Source: Acidobacteriota bacterium (GTDB lineage Bacteria; Acidobacteriota; Terriglobia; UBA7540). Taken from it: a DNA stretch of 37,594 nt. The notes under the pieces are model-generated. The model was not told where the DNA came from. It saw only the letters and a program-made list of their open reading frames with translations, and searched no databases. The stretch spans positions 577 to 38,170 of the forward strand of contig PLWR01000358.1 of NCBI GenBank assembly GCA_003165615.1, read 5' to 3'. Positions 14,449 to 21,807 of the stretch are shown one piece after another. A program made the translations under genes and the position numbers. How positions within the stretch are numbered: position 1 is the first letter of the stretch; each line of letters opens with the position of its first letter.

Positions 14449-15684
14449 CTATTGGGAACCGTCGCAGTGCACCACCTGCTGGCGCGTCCAGGTGCCCTGC
14501 AAGGTGCCGTTGGGGTCGGCATTCACGTCATTCGTCTGGAAGCTGGTGTGGCCGGAGCTATCGACCCAGGTATAGCTATACGAGCTTGACACCATGTTGA
14601 GCTGCCCGGTGGTGGGGTCGAGGACGGTCTGCCGATCGAGCGAGTAGTCCACCCAGTCCGACGCTATGGTGTGGTTGGTGTTGGCCACCTGCGCGGCGCG
14701 CGCCATTGACATGTCGGTGCCGCGCTGCATCGTGGCCAGGAACTGCACATGCATTTGCTGGCGCACCGCCTGGTCATGCGCGAACTGCTGGGCGCTGGCC
14801 TGACGTTGGGCGGCCGCCTGCGCATTCATTTGCTGATCGCGCATCGCCGCTTGGCGGTTATCCCGATCAATCACTGCCCGTCCCCACTCAGGGCTGCCAT
14901 GTACCTGCATTTCCGGGCGATCCCACTGCTTGATGAGGGCATCGTACTGGTTCTCCGGGGCAGCCATGTATAGGACGGTGGCTCGGCATTGGTCCGTAGT
15001 CCAGCCTGGCTGGTCCGGCACCCCCCTCAGCATGGACCGCAGCCCCGCGTGATTTATCTCCGTGCAAGTCACCGAGGTCCCAAGCCGCCCCTTCATCTCA
15101 AAAGTGCCATTCTTGTAGCGAACGATAGCCGCCGCCAGTTGCACGGTCTGTTTGGGCGGCTGCACGTGCATGGCGGCATACTGCGCAGCGTAGGGCAAAG
15201 CAGCGTCATCCAAAGTCTTTTGGGCTTTGGCTTGCATCTCCGCTGGGAGCGGGTAGTCGGCAACGTACTCCACGTTCAATGTTGCCGCCAGGTACTTCAG
15301 GAAGTCCTGCGCGCTCATTGCCTGCTTCAGGGGCAGGCAGTCGTTATTCTGTACCTTGGCAGCGAAACCCGTGCCCCAGAACCACCCGAGCAGGGGCATC
15401 TTTTCCGCGAAGGACAAGCCATCCGGGCTGGCGGCGCGGAACACACCCGATGATATTCCGACGCAATTGCCGCCCTGGTTCATCACGCCCTGAAAGTGCC
15501 ACTTGGCGGGCACATGGACCTCTACGGCGTTCATGTTGTTCAGCGTGGGGTCGCGGATGTACTCGGTGCGCGTTCCCCCGGAATTGACGGCTTCCCCACC
15601 CGGCGCACCCGTGGGCTGCCCCGAGGAACAGCCGAGGAAAGTGAGAGCGATTAGAGTTGCGGCGAGTTTTCCCTTTACAGTCAT
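14449..15684 (-). CDS. Lipoprotein of unknown function with an Ala/Gln-rich segment
   Basis: Start ATG 15684 is preceded by AAAGGAGAAC, 10 nt away, and opens a lipoprotein signal MTVKGKLAATLIALTFLGCSSG with Cys18, so the longer frame to 15741 is rejected. The 411-aa product has a Ser/Gly-rich linker, then a globular region with four cysteines (NCVGISSGVFRAA, NNDCLPLKQAM, TSVTCTEINHAG, TDQCRATVLYM) that could form disulfides. An Ala/Gln/Met-rich, probably helical stretch (about residues 275-330, RQAAMRDQQMNAQAAAQRQ) follows, and the C-terminus is Ser/Thr/Asn-rich and beta-like. No family recognised. Outer-membrane anchoring is inferred from the lipobox. Divergent from the DUF465 gene. Confidence 0.75.
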   Translation of the reverse strand: MTVKGKLAATLIALTFLGCSSGQPTGAPGGEAVNSGGTRTEYIRDPTLNNMNAVEVHVPAKWHFQGVMNQGGNCVGISSGVFRAASPDGLSFAEKMPLLGWFWGTGFAAKVQNNDCLPLKQAMSAQDFLKYLAATLNVEYVADYPLPAEMQAKAQKTLDDAALPYAAQYAAMHVQPPKQTVQLAAAIVRYKNGTFEMKGRLGTSVTCTEINHAGLRSMLRGVPDQPGWTTDQCRATVLYMAAPENQYDALIKQWDRPEMQVHGSPEWGRAVIDRDNRQAAMRDQQMNAQAAAQRQASAQQFAHDQAVRQQMHVQFLATMQRGTDMSMARAAQVANTNHTIASDWVDYSLDRQTVLDPTTGQLNMVSSSYSYTWVDSSGHTSFQTNDVNADPNGTLQGTWTRQQVVHCDGSQ

Positions 15685-15879
15685 CTGTAATGTTCTCCTT
15701 TGGTCTTTGCCCAGGATTGCCATTGTTTGGGGGGAGTTCACAATTATTAAACCATGTTTGGGGGTGGTTTTTCTGTCAAAATGTCAACAATTTGGCAGGG
15801 GTGCAGCGCATCAAACCTCCGTTCAGACCCCCGTTCACCCCTTTATGACAATTCGCCTTTTTTCCGTCTTTTTTCCGTC

Positions 15880-15908
15880 TTGAACCCTTTCCAAGCCTGT
15901 GCTAGCCT
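15880..15908 (+). promoter_or_regulatory. Candidate sigma70-type promoter for the DUF465 gene
   Basis: TTGAAC (15880-15885) and TAGCCT (15903-15908) are 17 bp apart, 44 bp before the ATG. Directly upstream is a tandem TTTTTTCCGTC repeat (about 15858-15879). The -10 hexamer is a weak match. Confidence 0.35.
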
Positions 15909-15951
15909 TAACGCGCATGTAACCTTACGTTGATGTGGAGGTGACTTGCCC

Positions 15952-16179
15952 ATGAGCACTATTACCGAGGCCGTCCGGGAGCAGTTGATGGTCGGCAACG
16001 AGCAGTATCAGCGTCTCCGCGAGGAGCACGCCCGTTACAAGATCCAGCTCAATGAACTTTCCGCCAAGCCACATCTCTCCGCCGAGGAGCAAACGGAAGA
16101 GCTGCGTCTGAAGAAGCTGAAGCTGCGGGCGAAGGACCAGATGGAACTGCTGGTCCGGCAAGCTCTGTCCGTGCACTAG
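15952..16179 (+). CDS. DUF465 (YdcH/SlyX-like) small coiled-coil protein
   Basis: 75 aa, almost entirely helical. The block QYQRLREEHARYKIQLNELSAKPHLSAEEQTEELRLKKLKLRAKDQMELL matches DUF465, whose hallmarks are the LxxEHxxLxxxI heptads and the EExxLKKxKLxxKD segment. The cellular role of the family is unknown. ATG 15952 is chosen over the in-frame TTG at 15946 because GGAGG (15938-15942) then has 9-10 nt spacing instead of 3-4. Cytoplasmic. It lies 137 bp upstream of psd, possibly as an independent unit. Confidence 0.83.
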   Translation: MSTITEAVREQLMVGNEQYQRLREEHARYKIQLNELSAKPHLSAEEQTEELRLKKLKLRAKDQMELLVRQALSVH

Positions 16180-16316
16180 GCAGTCCTGCATCGGCACGGG
16201 ATCGGATTCTCGGGTCAAACGACCTGGCCACGCAAGCGGTCGCGCTGGAAGTGTAGAAATAGGGTATTCTCCCGAGTGAGGGCAGGAAGCCCGGGGCCGG
16301 TGTATAGTAGGGGTTC

Positions 16317-16961
16317 ATGGTAAAGGATGGCTACTGGTACGGTTTGCCGCTGGTGTTGATTGCCGGCGGCCTGATGGGCTTCTGGCTGCACGAGCGAAGC
16401 CTCTTCCTCCTTATTGCCACGATCTTCTTTGCAATTCTCTCCATCCTCGTTCTTAACTTTTTTCGCGACCCGGAGCGGCCCGTACCCACGAATCCGCACG
16501 CCATCATTTCGCCCGCCGACGGCCTGATCGTGCAGCTTGCCGAGGAAGAATTTGAAAGCCGGCCGGTTCGCCGGCTGAGCATCTTCATGTCCCCGCTCGA
16601 CGTGCACGTCAACCGGTCACCCATCGCCGGCAACATCAGGGCCATCAATTACAAAAAGGGCTCGTTCCGGGTTGCCTCGCAGGAGTTGGCCTCCCTCGAG
16701 AACGAGCAAAATGTTTTCACCGTCGAAGGCGCGCAGGGCGTCATTGTGGTGAAGCAAATCGCTGGCTTGTTGGCCCGCCGTATCGTATTCTGGAAGCGAT
16801 TAGGCGATTCGCTTGCGCGTGGCGAGCGCGTGGGAATGATCAAGTTCGGTTCGCGCGTGGACGTGCTGGTGGCCCCCACGGTCGAGTGGTGCGTCAAGGT
16901 CGGAGACCGCGTGCGGGCAGGGAGCAGCATCCTTGGAACCACAAATCCCTATGCCGATTGA
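16317..16961 (+). CDS. psd: Phosphatidylserine decarboxylase proenzyme (short type)
   Basis: Makes phosphatidylethanolamine from phosphatidylserine. The 214-aa short-type (PSD-A) proenzyme has two N-terminal membrane helices (9-25 and 28-48), then NFFRDPERPVP, ISPADGLIV, IFMSPLDVHVNRSPIAG and YKKGSFRVA. The self-cleavage site is KFGSRVD with Gly178-Ser179, where the pyruvoyl group forms on the alpha chain. The ATG lies just after a GTATAGTAGGGGTTC stretch that can serve as ribosome site. Its last codons overlap pssA by 11 bp, so the two enzymes of phosphatidylethanolamine synthesis are translationally linked. Confidence 0.95.
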   Translation: MVKDGYWYGLPLVLIAGGLMGFWLHERSLFLLIATIFFAILSILVLNFFRDPERPVPTNPHAIISPADGLIVQLAEEEFESRPVRRLSIFMSPLDVHVNRSPIAGNIRAINYKKGSFRVASQELASLENEQNVFTVEGAQGVIVVKQIAGLLARRIVFWKRLGDSLARGERVGMIKFGSRVDVLVAPTVEWCVKVGDRVRAGSSILGTTNPYAD

Positions 16962-17817
16962 ACGCCACGGCATCCGCCGGGGCATCTATATTCTTCCCAG
17001 TCTTTTTACCGTAGGCACGCTCCTGTGCGGCTATTACGCCATTCTCTCCACCCAACGCGCCGGGCAATTTCTGGCCGCCGCCGCTGCCGCCACCGTGGCT
17101 TCCAAAGCGGCAGAGTTGAGCGCTTTGGCCGTCGCCGCGCTTGATAACGCTTCCAAGGCGCTGGGCTGGGCCATTGTGGCGGATGGCTTTGATGGCCGCA
17201 TCGCTCGCTTGACGAATACCGCCTCTCCCTTCGGACGCGAGCTCGATTCTCTGGCCGATATCGTCGCGTTCGGAGTGGCCCCGGCGGCATTGGCTTATGT
17301 TTGGGGTATCCGTGCACTGGGGGATCTTTCCGGCTCACCATATATCCAGCACATCCCCGATCTTGCCTGGATTCTCACCTTTGGTTACGTGATCTGCTGG
17401 TCGGCGCGCCTGGCCCGCTTCAACGTCGACACGGTTAAACCTACCTCCGACCGGCGATTCTTCGTGGGTATGCCCATTCCGGCAGGCGCGGGATTTGTCG
17501 CCGCCGTCGTCCACTTTTACAAGGCGCCCCTCACTTCCTGGCAGCTTTCCGTGGCCTGGCTGGTGATGATAGGGATTCTGGGTTTCCTCATGGTCAGCCG
17601 CATGCGCTACTACAGCTTTAAAGCGCTCGACCTTCGCAAGCGCCGGTCGTACCTGGGCATTATTGCCATCGCCCTGATCATAGTGGGCATTTGGCGTTTC
17701 TCTGAGCCCGTCCTGCTCACCATTGCTCTGACCTACACGATTTCCGGCATCATTCTGAAGATTACATCCAAGCTTCGCCCCAATCCGCCTGCCCCTGAAG
17801 AGGTCCACGCGGCATGA
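16951..17817 (+). CDS. pssA: CDP-diacylglycerol--serine O-phosphatidyltransferase
   Basis: Forms phosphatidylserine from CDP-diacylglycerol and serine, supplying Psd. This integral membrane protein has the CDP-alcohol phosphotransferase signature DG-x2-AR-x8-G-x3-D-x3-D intact at residues 81-103 (DGRIAR...GRELDSLAD). An Ala-rich insert (about 41-66) precedes the motif, and about seven hydrophobic segments follow. ATG 16951 is chosen because it begins the family-like MPIERHGIRRGIYILPSLFT; an in-frame TTG lies at 16933. Overlaps psd by 11 bp at its start and the next gene by 4 bp (ATGA) at its end, marking one operon. Confidence 0.94.
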   Translation: MPIERHGIRRGIYILPSLFTVGTLLCGYYAILSTQRAGQFLAAAAAATVASKAAELSALAVAALDNASKALGWAIVADGFDGRIARLTNTASPFGRELDSLADIVAFGVAPAALAYVWGIRALGDLSGSPYIQHIPDLAWILTFGYVICWSARLARFNVDTVKPTSDRRFFVGMPIPAGAGFVAAVVHFYKAPLTSWQLSVAWLVMIGILGFLMVSRMRYYSFKALDLRKRRSYLGIIAIALIIVGIWRFSEPVLLTIALTYTISGIILKITSKLRPNPPAPEEVHAA

Positions 17818-18896
17818 AACCGGGCAAGGAAGGGTACCGGGTCGCGGTGGTGGGAGCCTCGTCTTTGCTGGGCAAAGAGTTGATGTCCGTCCTGGAACAG
17901 GGCAAGTTTCCCGTTTCGCGTTTGCTGACTTTTGAAGCGGAAGGAGGCGAACCCGAACTTCCCATCATCGACCTGACCGAAGCTTCCGCGGCTGTGGTCG
18001 AAGACAGCCAAGTAAACGCCGAGGAGCTGGACTTCGCATTCATCGCCGCACGCCAGCAACAATTGCCGGCTTTTTTGAACTCCTGGCAGCAGGAGGGGAG
18101 CGCCGCGCGCTGCCTCGTGATTGACGTGGTCGGTGAAGGATTGGGGACGGAAGCGGCAGGTGATTCTTCTCACGCCACACCCGCGGCCGATGATCGGGTG
18201 GGCATACCGTTTCTCGACCACCGTTTCCCGATTGCAGGATTGCACACGGATGCCGCGCGCATTCACGTTTCCGCACACCCTGCCGTTATCGTCATCAGCA
18301 GTTTGCTGCTGCGCCTGGCGGCGCGCTTTCCGCTGAAGAGCGCGGTGGCACAGGTTTTCAGCTCGGCATCGGAATCCGGCTCGCGAGGAGTGGAAGAACT
18401 TCAGCGGCAGACGGCCAATATCCTAACCTTCCAAAAAATTCCGGATAAAGTGTTTGGCGCGCAACTCGCATTCAATTTGCTTTCGCGCCTGGGAAGGTCG
18501 GGAAAAGGTGAAATGGCGGGGCTGGAAAACCGCCTGCGCCGGCAGTTGCACCGCTATCTGGGCGGGCGTGTTCCGGTTCCAGCGCTGCGCCTCGTCACCG
18601 TCCCGGTTTTCTATTCGGTGGGGGTCACGCTCTATGTTGAAACGGTGGAACCGGTAACCACGGAAGCTGCCACTGCCGCGCTGGCCGGGGAACGCATCAA
18701 AGTTCGGCGGTCCAACCTCGACGCGCCTACGCCGGTCGAAGTGACGGGTTCCAGCGATATTCTGGTAGACAGTATTTCCATCGACGCCGAGCATCCCAAC
18801 GGATTGTGGCTCTGGGCGGTGGCGGATAACCTTCACCTTGCAGCCTCGAACGCGGTGGAACTCGCCGCCAGCCTGGGCGAAAAGGCTCGCGCCTGA
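17814..18896 (+). CDS. Aspartate-semialdehyde-dehydrogenase-like protein lacking the catalytic cysteine
   Basis: 360 aa, homologous in layout to ASADH/USG-1: an N-terminal NAD(P)-binding GASSLLGKELMSVLEQ (14-29) with FPVSRL and a C-terminal dimerisation domain containing FGAQLAFNLLSRLG and the late AVADNLHLAASNAVELA. In true ASADH the active site is PNCST; the corresponding segment here (about 153-162) reads SAHPAVIVIS, with no cysteine. It therefore cannot be a normal Asd enzyme and resembles the non-catalytic paralogue type. Position between pssA and lptE, with ATGA overlap to pssA, suggests a role tied to envelope synthesis, perhaps structural or regulatory; that is inference. Confidence 0.8.
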   Translation: MKPGKEGYRVAVVGASSLLGKELMSVLEQGKFPVSRLLTFEAEGGEPELPIIDLTEASAAVVEDSQVNAEELDFAFIAARQQQLPAFLNSWQQEGSAARCLVIDVVGEGLGTEAAGDSSHATPAADDRVGIPFLDHRFPIAGLHTDAARIHVSAHPAVIVISSLLLRLAARFPLKSAVAQVFSSASESGSRGVEELQRQTANILTFQKIPDKVFGAQLAFNLLSRLGRSGKGEMAGLENRLRRQLHRYLGGRVPVPALRLVTVPVFYSVGVTLYVETVEPVTTEAATAALAGERIKVRRSNLDAPTPVEVTGSSDILVDSISIDAEHPNGLWLWAVADNLHLAASNAVELAASLGEKARA

Positions 18897-18920
18897 CGGA
18901 TTCATCCACAGATTACTCAG

Positions 18921-19610
18921 ATGGCACAGATGGCAGAAACTGGAAAAGAACGAAATACGAAATACGAAATTCGAAACTCGGCGCTTGCCGGAACTAGCGC
19001 GAGGGGTTCAGCCCCGACTGCCTGGTGCCTGGTGCCTAATGCCTGCCGCCTACTGCCCACTGCCTATCCCGGCGCGCCGGGACTCGCAAAAGGCGCTCGC
19101 TGCCTACTGCTTACTGCCTGCTGCCTGCTTTTCTTCACTGCGTGCGGCTACCACGTAGCGGGCCAGGCCACCCGCATTCCCCCTGACGTTAAAACCATCG
19201 CCGTGCCGGCCTTCAAGAACATGTCTTCCACTTTCCGCATTGAGCAGCAGCTCACTTCCGCCGTGACGCGCGAGTTCCTGGAGCGCACCCATTACCGCAT
19301 TTTGCCCAACCCCGCCGACGCTGACGCCGTCCTGAAAGGGACCATCAAGGAAGTTCGCTCCCGCGCCCTCACGTTCGACAGCAACACCGGACTGGCCACG
19401 TCCTTGCAAGTGCAAGTCACCGCCGACGTGAAACTCGAAGACGTTCACTCCCACAAACTTCTGTTCTCCAACAGCAGTTATGTGTTTCGCGAAGAGTACC
19501 AGGTCAGTGAAACCGCCTCCACCCTGTTCGAGGAAGATAAGCCCGCGCTCGAACGCCTTTCCCGCGACCTCGCCCGCATGCTGGTTACGGATATTCTGGA
19601 GAATTTTTAA
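18921..19610 (+). CDS. lptE: LPS-assembly lipoprotein LptE, with a repeat-derived signal region
   Basis: LptE plugs the LptD barrel and helps deliver lipopolysaccharide to the outer surface. The mature part starts at the lipobox cysteine FFTACGYHVAGQA (Cys75 of the longest frame) and has the LptE blocks PPDVKTIAVPAFKN, RIEQQLTSAVTREFLERTHYRIL, DADAVLKGTI, YVFREEYQVS and LARMLVTDILENF. The upstream 74 residues are far too long for a signal peptide and are encoded by low-complexity repeats (CTGCCTACTGCC type). The true start may be later, for example an in-frame GTG giving VPNACRLLPTAY. Convergent with doc, whose 3' end overlaps by 26 bp. Confidence 0.87.
   Translation: MAQMAETGKERNTKYEIRNSALAGTSARGSAPTAWCLVPNACRLLPTAYPGAPGLAKGARCLLLTACCLLFFTACGYHVAGQATRIPPDVKTIAVPAFKNMSSTFRIEQQLTSAVTREFLERTHYRILPNPADADAVLKGTIKEVRSRALTFDSNTGLATSLQVQVTADVKLEDVHSHKLLFSNSSYVFREEYQVSETASTLFEEDKPALERLSRDLARMLVTDILENF
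18945..19135. repeat. Low-complexity repeats covering the 5' region of lptE
   Basis: An ACGAAATACGAAATTCGAA tandem tract (about 18948-18977) is followed by TGCCTGGTGCCTAATGCC, CCTACTGCCCACTGCC and GCCTACTGCTTACTGCC tracts (about 19018-19124). Such tracts are normally intergenic; here the last ones are translated as CLLLTACCLLFFTAC, the hydrophobic core of the lipoprotein signal. Confidence 0.65.
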
Positions 19611-20013
19611 TTCCCGCATGCAGCAATTTCGGTTTAAACGGATTGGCGTGAGACGTGGGAGCGTAGCCAAGGGACGAGTCTCTCAAACCTGAACTGGTCT
19701 CACGGTAAAGGCCGTTGATGAATTCAAAAACTTCCCCAGGCTCCGCTGTGAGGCGCGCACCGTTAATGGCAAGAAAAGTGTAAGCACTGGCGAAAGCGGT
19801 CCGCTTATTGCCATCCACAAATGGGTGATTCTGCCCCAAACTTTCCCAGAGGGCAGCCGCTTCTTCGATCAGATCGGCATAATATCCGGTCTGGGGACGA
19901 AAGAGCGCCGCCTCCAGAATCCCATGATCCCTGACTCCTTGGGATCCACCGTAGCGTTCAACTTGATCAGCGTGAATAGCCAGCACTTCGGCCAAGGTAA
20001 GATAGTCGATCAT
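19585..20013 (-). CDS. doc: Doc (death-on-curing) Fic-fold toxin with an atypical tail
   Basis: Fic-family toxin of a type II toxin-antitoxin pair; phage P1 Doc phosphorylates and inactivates EF-Tu. The catalytic motif HPFVDGNKRTA (63-73) is intact, with the N-terminal YLTLAEVLAIHADQVERYGG and GVRDHGILEAALFRPQ blocks of the Doc type. Family proteins are about 125-130 aa. Here the normal fold runs to about residue 110, and the remaining 32 residues are encoded by a small inverted-repeat stretch (19647-19704) and the 3' end of lptE, ending 26 bp inside lptE on the opposite strand. The final helix of ordinary Doc proteins seems replaced. Start ATG overlaps the antitoxin stop by 4 bp. Confidence 0.88.
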   Translation of the reverse strand: MIDYLTLAEVLAIHADQVERYGGSQGVRDHGILEAALFRPQTGYYADLIEEAAALWESLGQNHPFVDGNKRTAFASAYTFLAINGARLTAEPGEVFEFINGLYRETSSGLRDSSLGYAPTSHANPFKPKLLHAGIKNSPEYP

Positions 20014-20237
20014 TCAGCGAGCTTCTTGTAGAGGGGACCGTATCGCTCGTGACTCGCGAGATAGGCGCCCATCACATGCGCGCGTGCTTTGGTCCGCTTA
20101 TACTTCTCGACGAGATCCAACAAGCCCTCATCCACAAGGGCTTGGAGCTGCCGACCCTCCTTTCGGGCAAGCAAGCGCACGTCCGCCAGAATCTCCGAAT
20201 CGACCTGGGTGGCGAACTTTTCACGATACTGGCTCAT
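20010..20237 (-). CDS. Ribbon-helix-helix-type antitoxin partner of Doc
   Basis: 75 aa, basic. FATQVDSEILADVRLLARKEGRQLQALVDEGLLDLVEKYK (about 8-47) fits a ribbon-helix-helix DNA-binding unit of a beta strand and two helices. The C-terminal part (HVMGAYLASHERYGPLYKKLAE) would be the toxin-neutralising region. It precedes doc with a 4-bp ATGA overlap, the usual antitoxin-first order. An AAGGAG site lies 11 nt before the ATG. The pair would repress its own promoter. Confidence 0.85.
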   Translation of the reverse strand: MSQYREKFATQVDSEILADVRLLARKEGRQLQALVDEGLLDLVEKYKRTKARAHVMGAYLASHERYGPLYKKLAE

Positions 20238-20251
20238 TACGCATTCCGCTC

Positions 20252-20283
20252 CTTGGATTCCAAGCTATCATGACAATTCATGA
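20252..20283. promoter_or_regulatory. Candidate operator of the doc antitoxin-toxin operon
   Basis: Two palindromes lie 15-46 bp upstream of the antitoxin ATG: CTTGG-ATT-CCAAG (20252-20264) and TCATGA-CAAT-TCATGA (20268-20283). Ribbon-helix-helix antitoxins commonly bind such repeated half-sites. The assignment is positional only. Confidence 0.35.
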
Positions 20284-20339
20284 AAGGTCAAGATCTGCTC
20301 GACGAGAGATCGATCTGCACGTCCTCCATCGCGCCGGTT

Positions 20340-20544
20340 TTACAGTCGATACAACAGATACCTCTCCCCCATGTCTTCTGCCTCAGAGAATTCCGTGCAG
20401 GGACCGACTGTCCAGGTCATGGTTGTGATCCAGCCTCGCGGTCAATTTTTTTCGGCCTTTCTTGGTCCCAAACAGGCTGAGGTAGCGATCCCGCTTATTG
20501 GGTACGATGAAAGCTCGAATCACCTTTTCCTCATGCTCGGTCAT
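20340..20544 (-). pseudogene. Decayed small gene (frame break after about 48 codons)
   Basis: ATG 20544 follows a good ribosome site (CAGGACATAAAT). The peptide begins MTEHEEKVIRAFIVPNKRDR and continues YLSLFGTKKGRKKLTARLDHNHDLDSR, which reads like a conserved bacterial protein, but the frame stops at 20383 after SLHGIL. In the +1 frame the DNA continues without a stop as CTEFSEAEDMGERYLLYRL to a TAA at 20340, which looks like a C-terminus. The most economical reading is an internal deletion that shifted the frame. From memory, similar proteins are longer (over 120 aa), but I cannot check this. The rest of the gap 20284-20629 contains only this remnant and a tandem repeat. Confidence 0.5.
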
Positions 20545-20596
20545 ATTTATGTCCTGCAAAGTCGCACGTACGCCAATCACCAATCGCAAATTTGAA

Positions 20597-20640
20597 ATGA
20601 CCCGATGGCAAAATGGCCCGATGACCCGATCACCCGATGC
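20597..20640. repeat. Tandem ACCCGATG-type repeat
   Basis: TGACCCGATGG, TGGCCCGATGA and CCCGATCACCCGATG follow each other with small variations, ending inside the 3' end of the oxidoreductase gene. This is a low-complexity intergenic tract. Confidence 0.6.
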
Positions 20641-21652
20641 TCACCGGCCGCCCTTCGCTGGCGGATTGATAGATCGCCTGTATCACCGCCACATCGCGCA
20701 AGCCTTGCGCGCCGTTTGGTGCCGGCTCACGATTGCGTCGGATACAGTCGGCGAAGGCATCCATCTCCAGCGCCACTTCGTTCATGACCTTGTAGGTTTT
20801 TTCAAACCACCGCCCGCCGATGCGGCCGTAGAGCCGCCGCTCCTCACTGTGCTGGTAGGCGGGCGCCAGCGTGGCCCAGCCCTTCTCCCCCACCAGGTGA
20901 AAGAACGATTCCATCGCCCCGCCCCAGCTTGCTGTTGCCTGCATGATTAAACCGTCGGGGAAGTTGAGCCGGAAGGCAATGTTCTCCTCCACTTCCTGGA
21001 AAACTTCCGGGTCCACGGTCCATTGGTACGCCGAGGCTTCCACCGGGTCCTTGCCCGTTACCCAGCGCGCGGTGTTAACGCAATAAATGCCCACGTCGGG
21101 AAGCGCCCCACCGCCCGCCAGCTTTTGGTCGAAGTGCCAAGCCGCACTTCCACCGCCCGGACGCACGGAAATGGAGAACGACGTATGGATTATTTTCAGC
21201 CTTCCCAGTTTGCCGCTGTCGGCCAGCAGTTTCAGATCCAACGCGGCGGGTTCAAAGTATTTGCGATAAGCGATCATCAAGCGCACATGATGGTTGCGGC
21301 AAGCGTCGATCATCGTCTGGCAATCGGCGACGCTGGTGGCCATGGGCTTTTCGCATAGCACGTGTTTGCCGGCGCCCGCTGCCTGCACGGTGAACTCCGC
21401 GTGCGTGCTGTTGTTGGTCGAGATGTAAACCGCTTCCACCTGCGGGTTTTCCAGACACTGGGCAATGGTGCTGTAATTGTAGATGTCAGCAGGACCAAAC
21501 TTCTTCGCCAGACGCCGCGCTTTGCGTTCGTCCCCGCTCACGAGCGCCACCAACTCGGCTTTGCGGGTGGTACGAAATCCGGGCAACACATTGTGCTCAG
21601 CAAAATGCCCCAGTCCCACCACCGCATACCCAACTCGACCTGAAGCTCCCAT
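20630..21652 (-). CDS. Gfo/Idh/MocA-family NAD(P)-dependent oxidoreductase
   Basis: Oxidises or reduces a sugar or inositol-like substrate with NAD(P). The Rossmann motif VGYAVVGLGHFAEHNVLPGF lies at residues about 6-25. The family signature AGKHVLCEKPMA with its conserved lysine follows at about 92-103, and the C-terminal domain contains GGGALPDVGIYCVNTARW with the catalytic-site Asp and a nearby His/Tyr. It resembles glucose-fructose oxidoreductase-type enzymes. Start ATG 21652 is chosen because a strong GGGAGG lies 6 nt upstream; a longer frame reaches 21703. 340 aa. Cytoplasmic, no signal peptide. It stands alone, so the substrate cannot be inferred. Confidence 0.88.
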   Translation of the reverse strand: MGASGRVGYAVVGLGHFAEHNVLPGFRTTRKAELVALVSGDERKARRLAKKFGPADIYNYSTIAQCLENPQVEAVYISTNNSTHAEFTVQAAGAGKHVLCEKPMATSVADCQTMIDACRNHHVRLMIAYRKYFEPAALDLKLLADSGKLGRLKIIHTSFSISVRPGGGSAAWHFDQKLAGGGALPDVGIYCVNTARWVTGKDPVEASAYQWTVDPEVFQEVEENIAFRLNFPDGLIMQATASWGGAMESFFHLVGEKGWATLAPAYQHSEERRLYGRIGGRWFEKTYKVMNEVALEMDAFADCIRRNREPAPNGAQGLRDVAVIQAIYQSASEGRPVSIG

Positions 21653-21807
21653 GCTGGTCCTCCCTTCCGCAGAGGTATCGACAAGACTTTCCCCTGATAT
21701 CAAGCTTCTGTCAAGTTTACATCGAACATGCCTTGAGAAGTGGCTCAGGGTATACTAATATGCGGTTGAAGTCTTGGCCGAAAAGCCGATTGGCTCGTGG
21801 CTAGAGT

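Noticed and set aside
18902..18911. DnaA-box-like TTCATCCACA
   Set aside because: One mismatch to TTATCCACA, isolated and not in an AT-rich cluster; no origin inferred from it.
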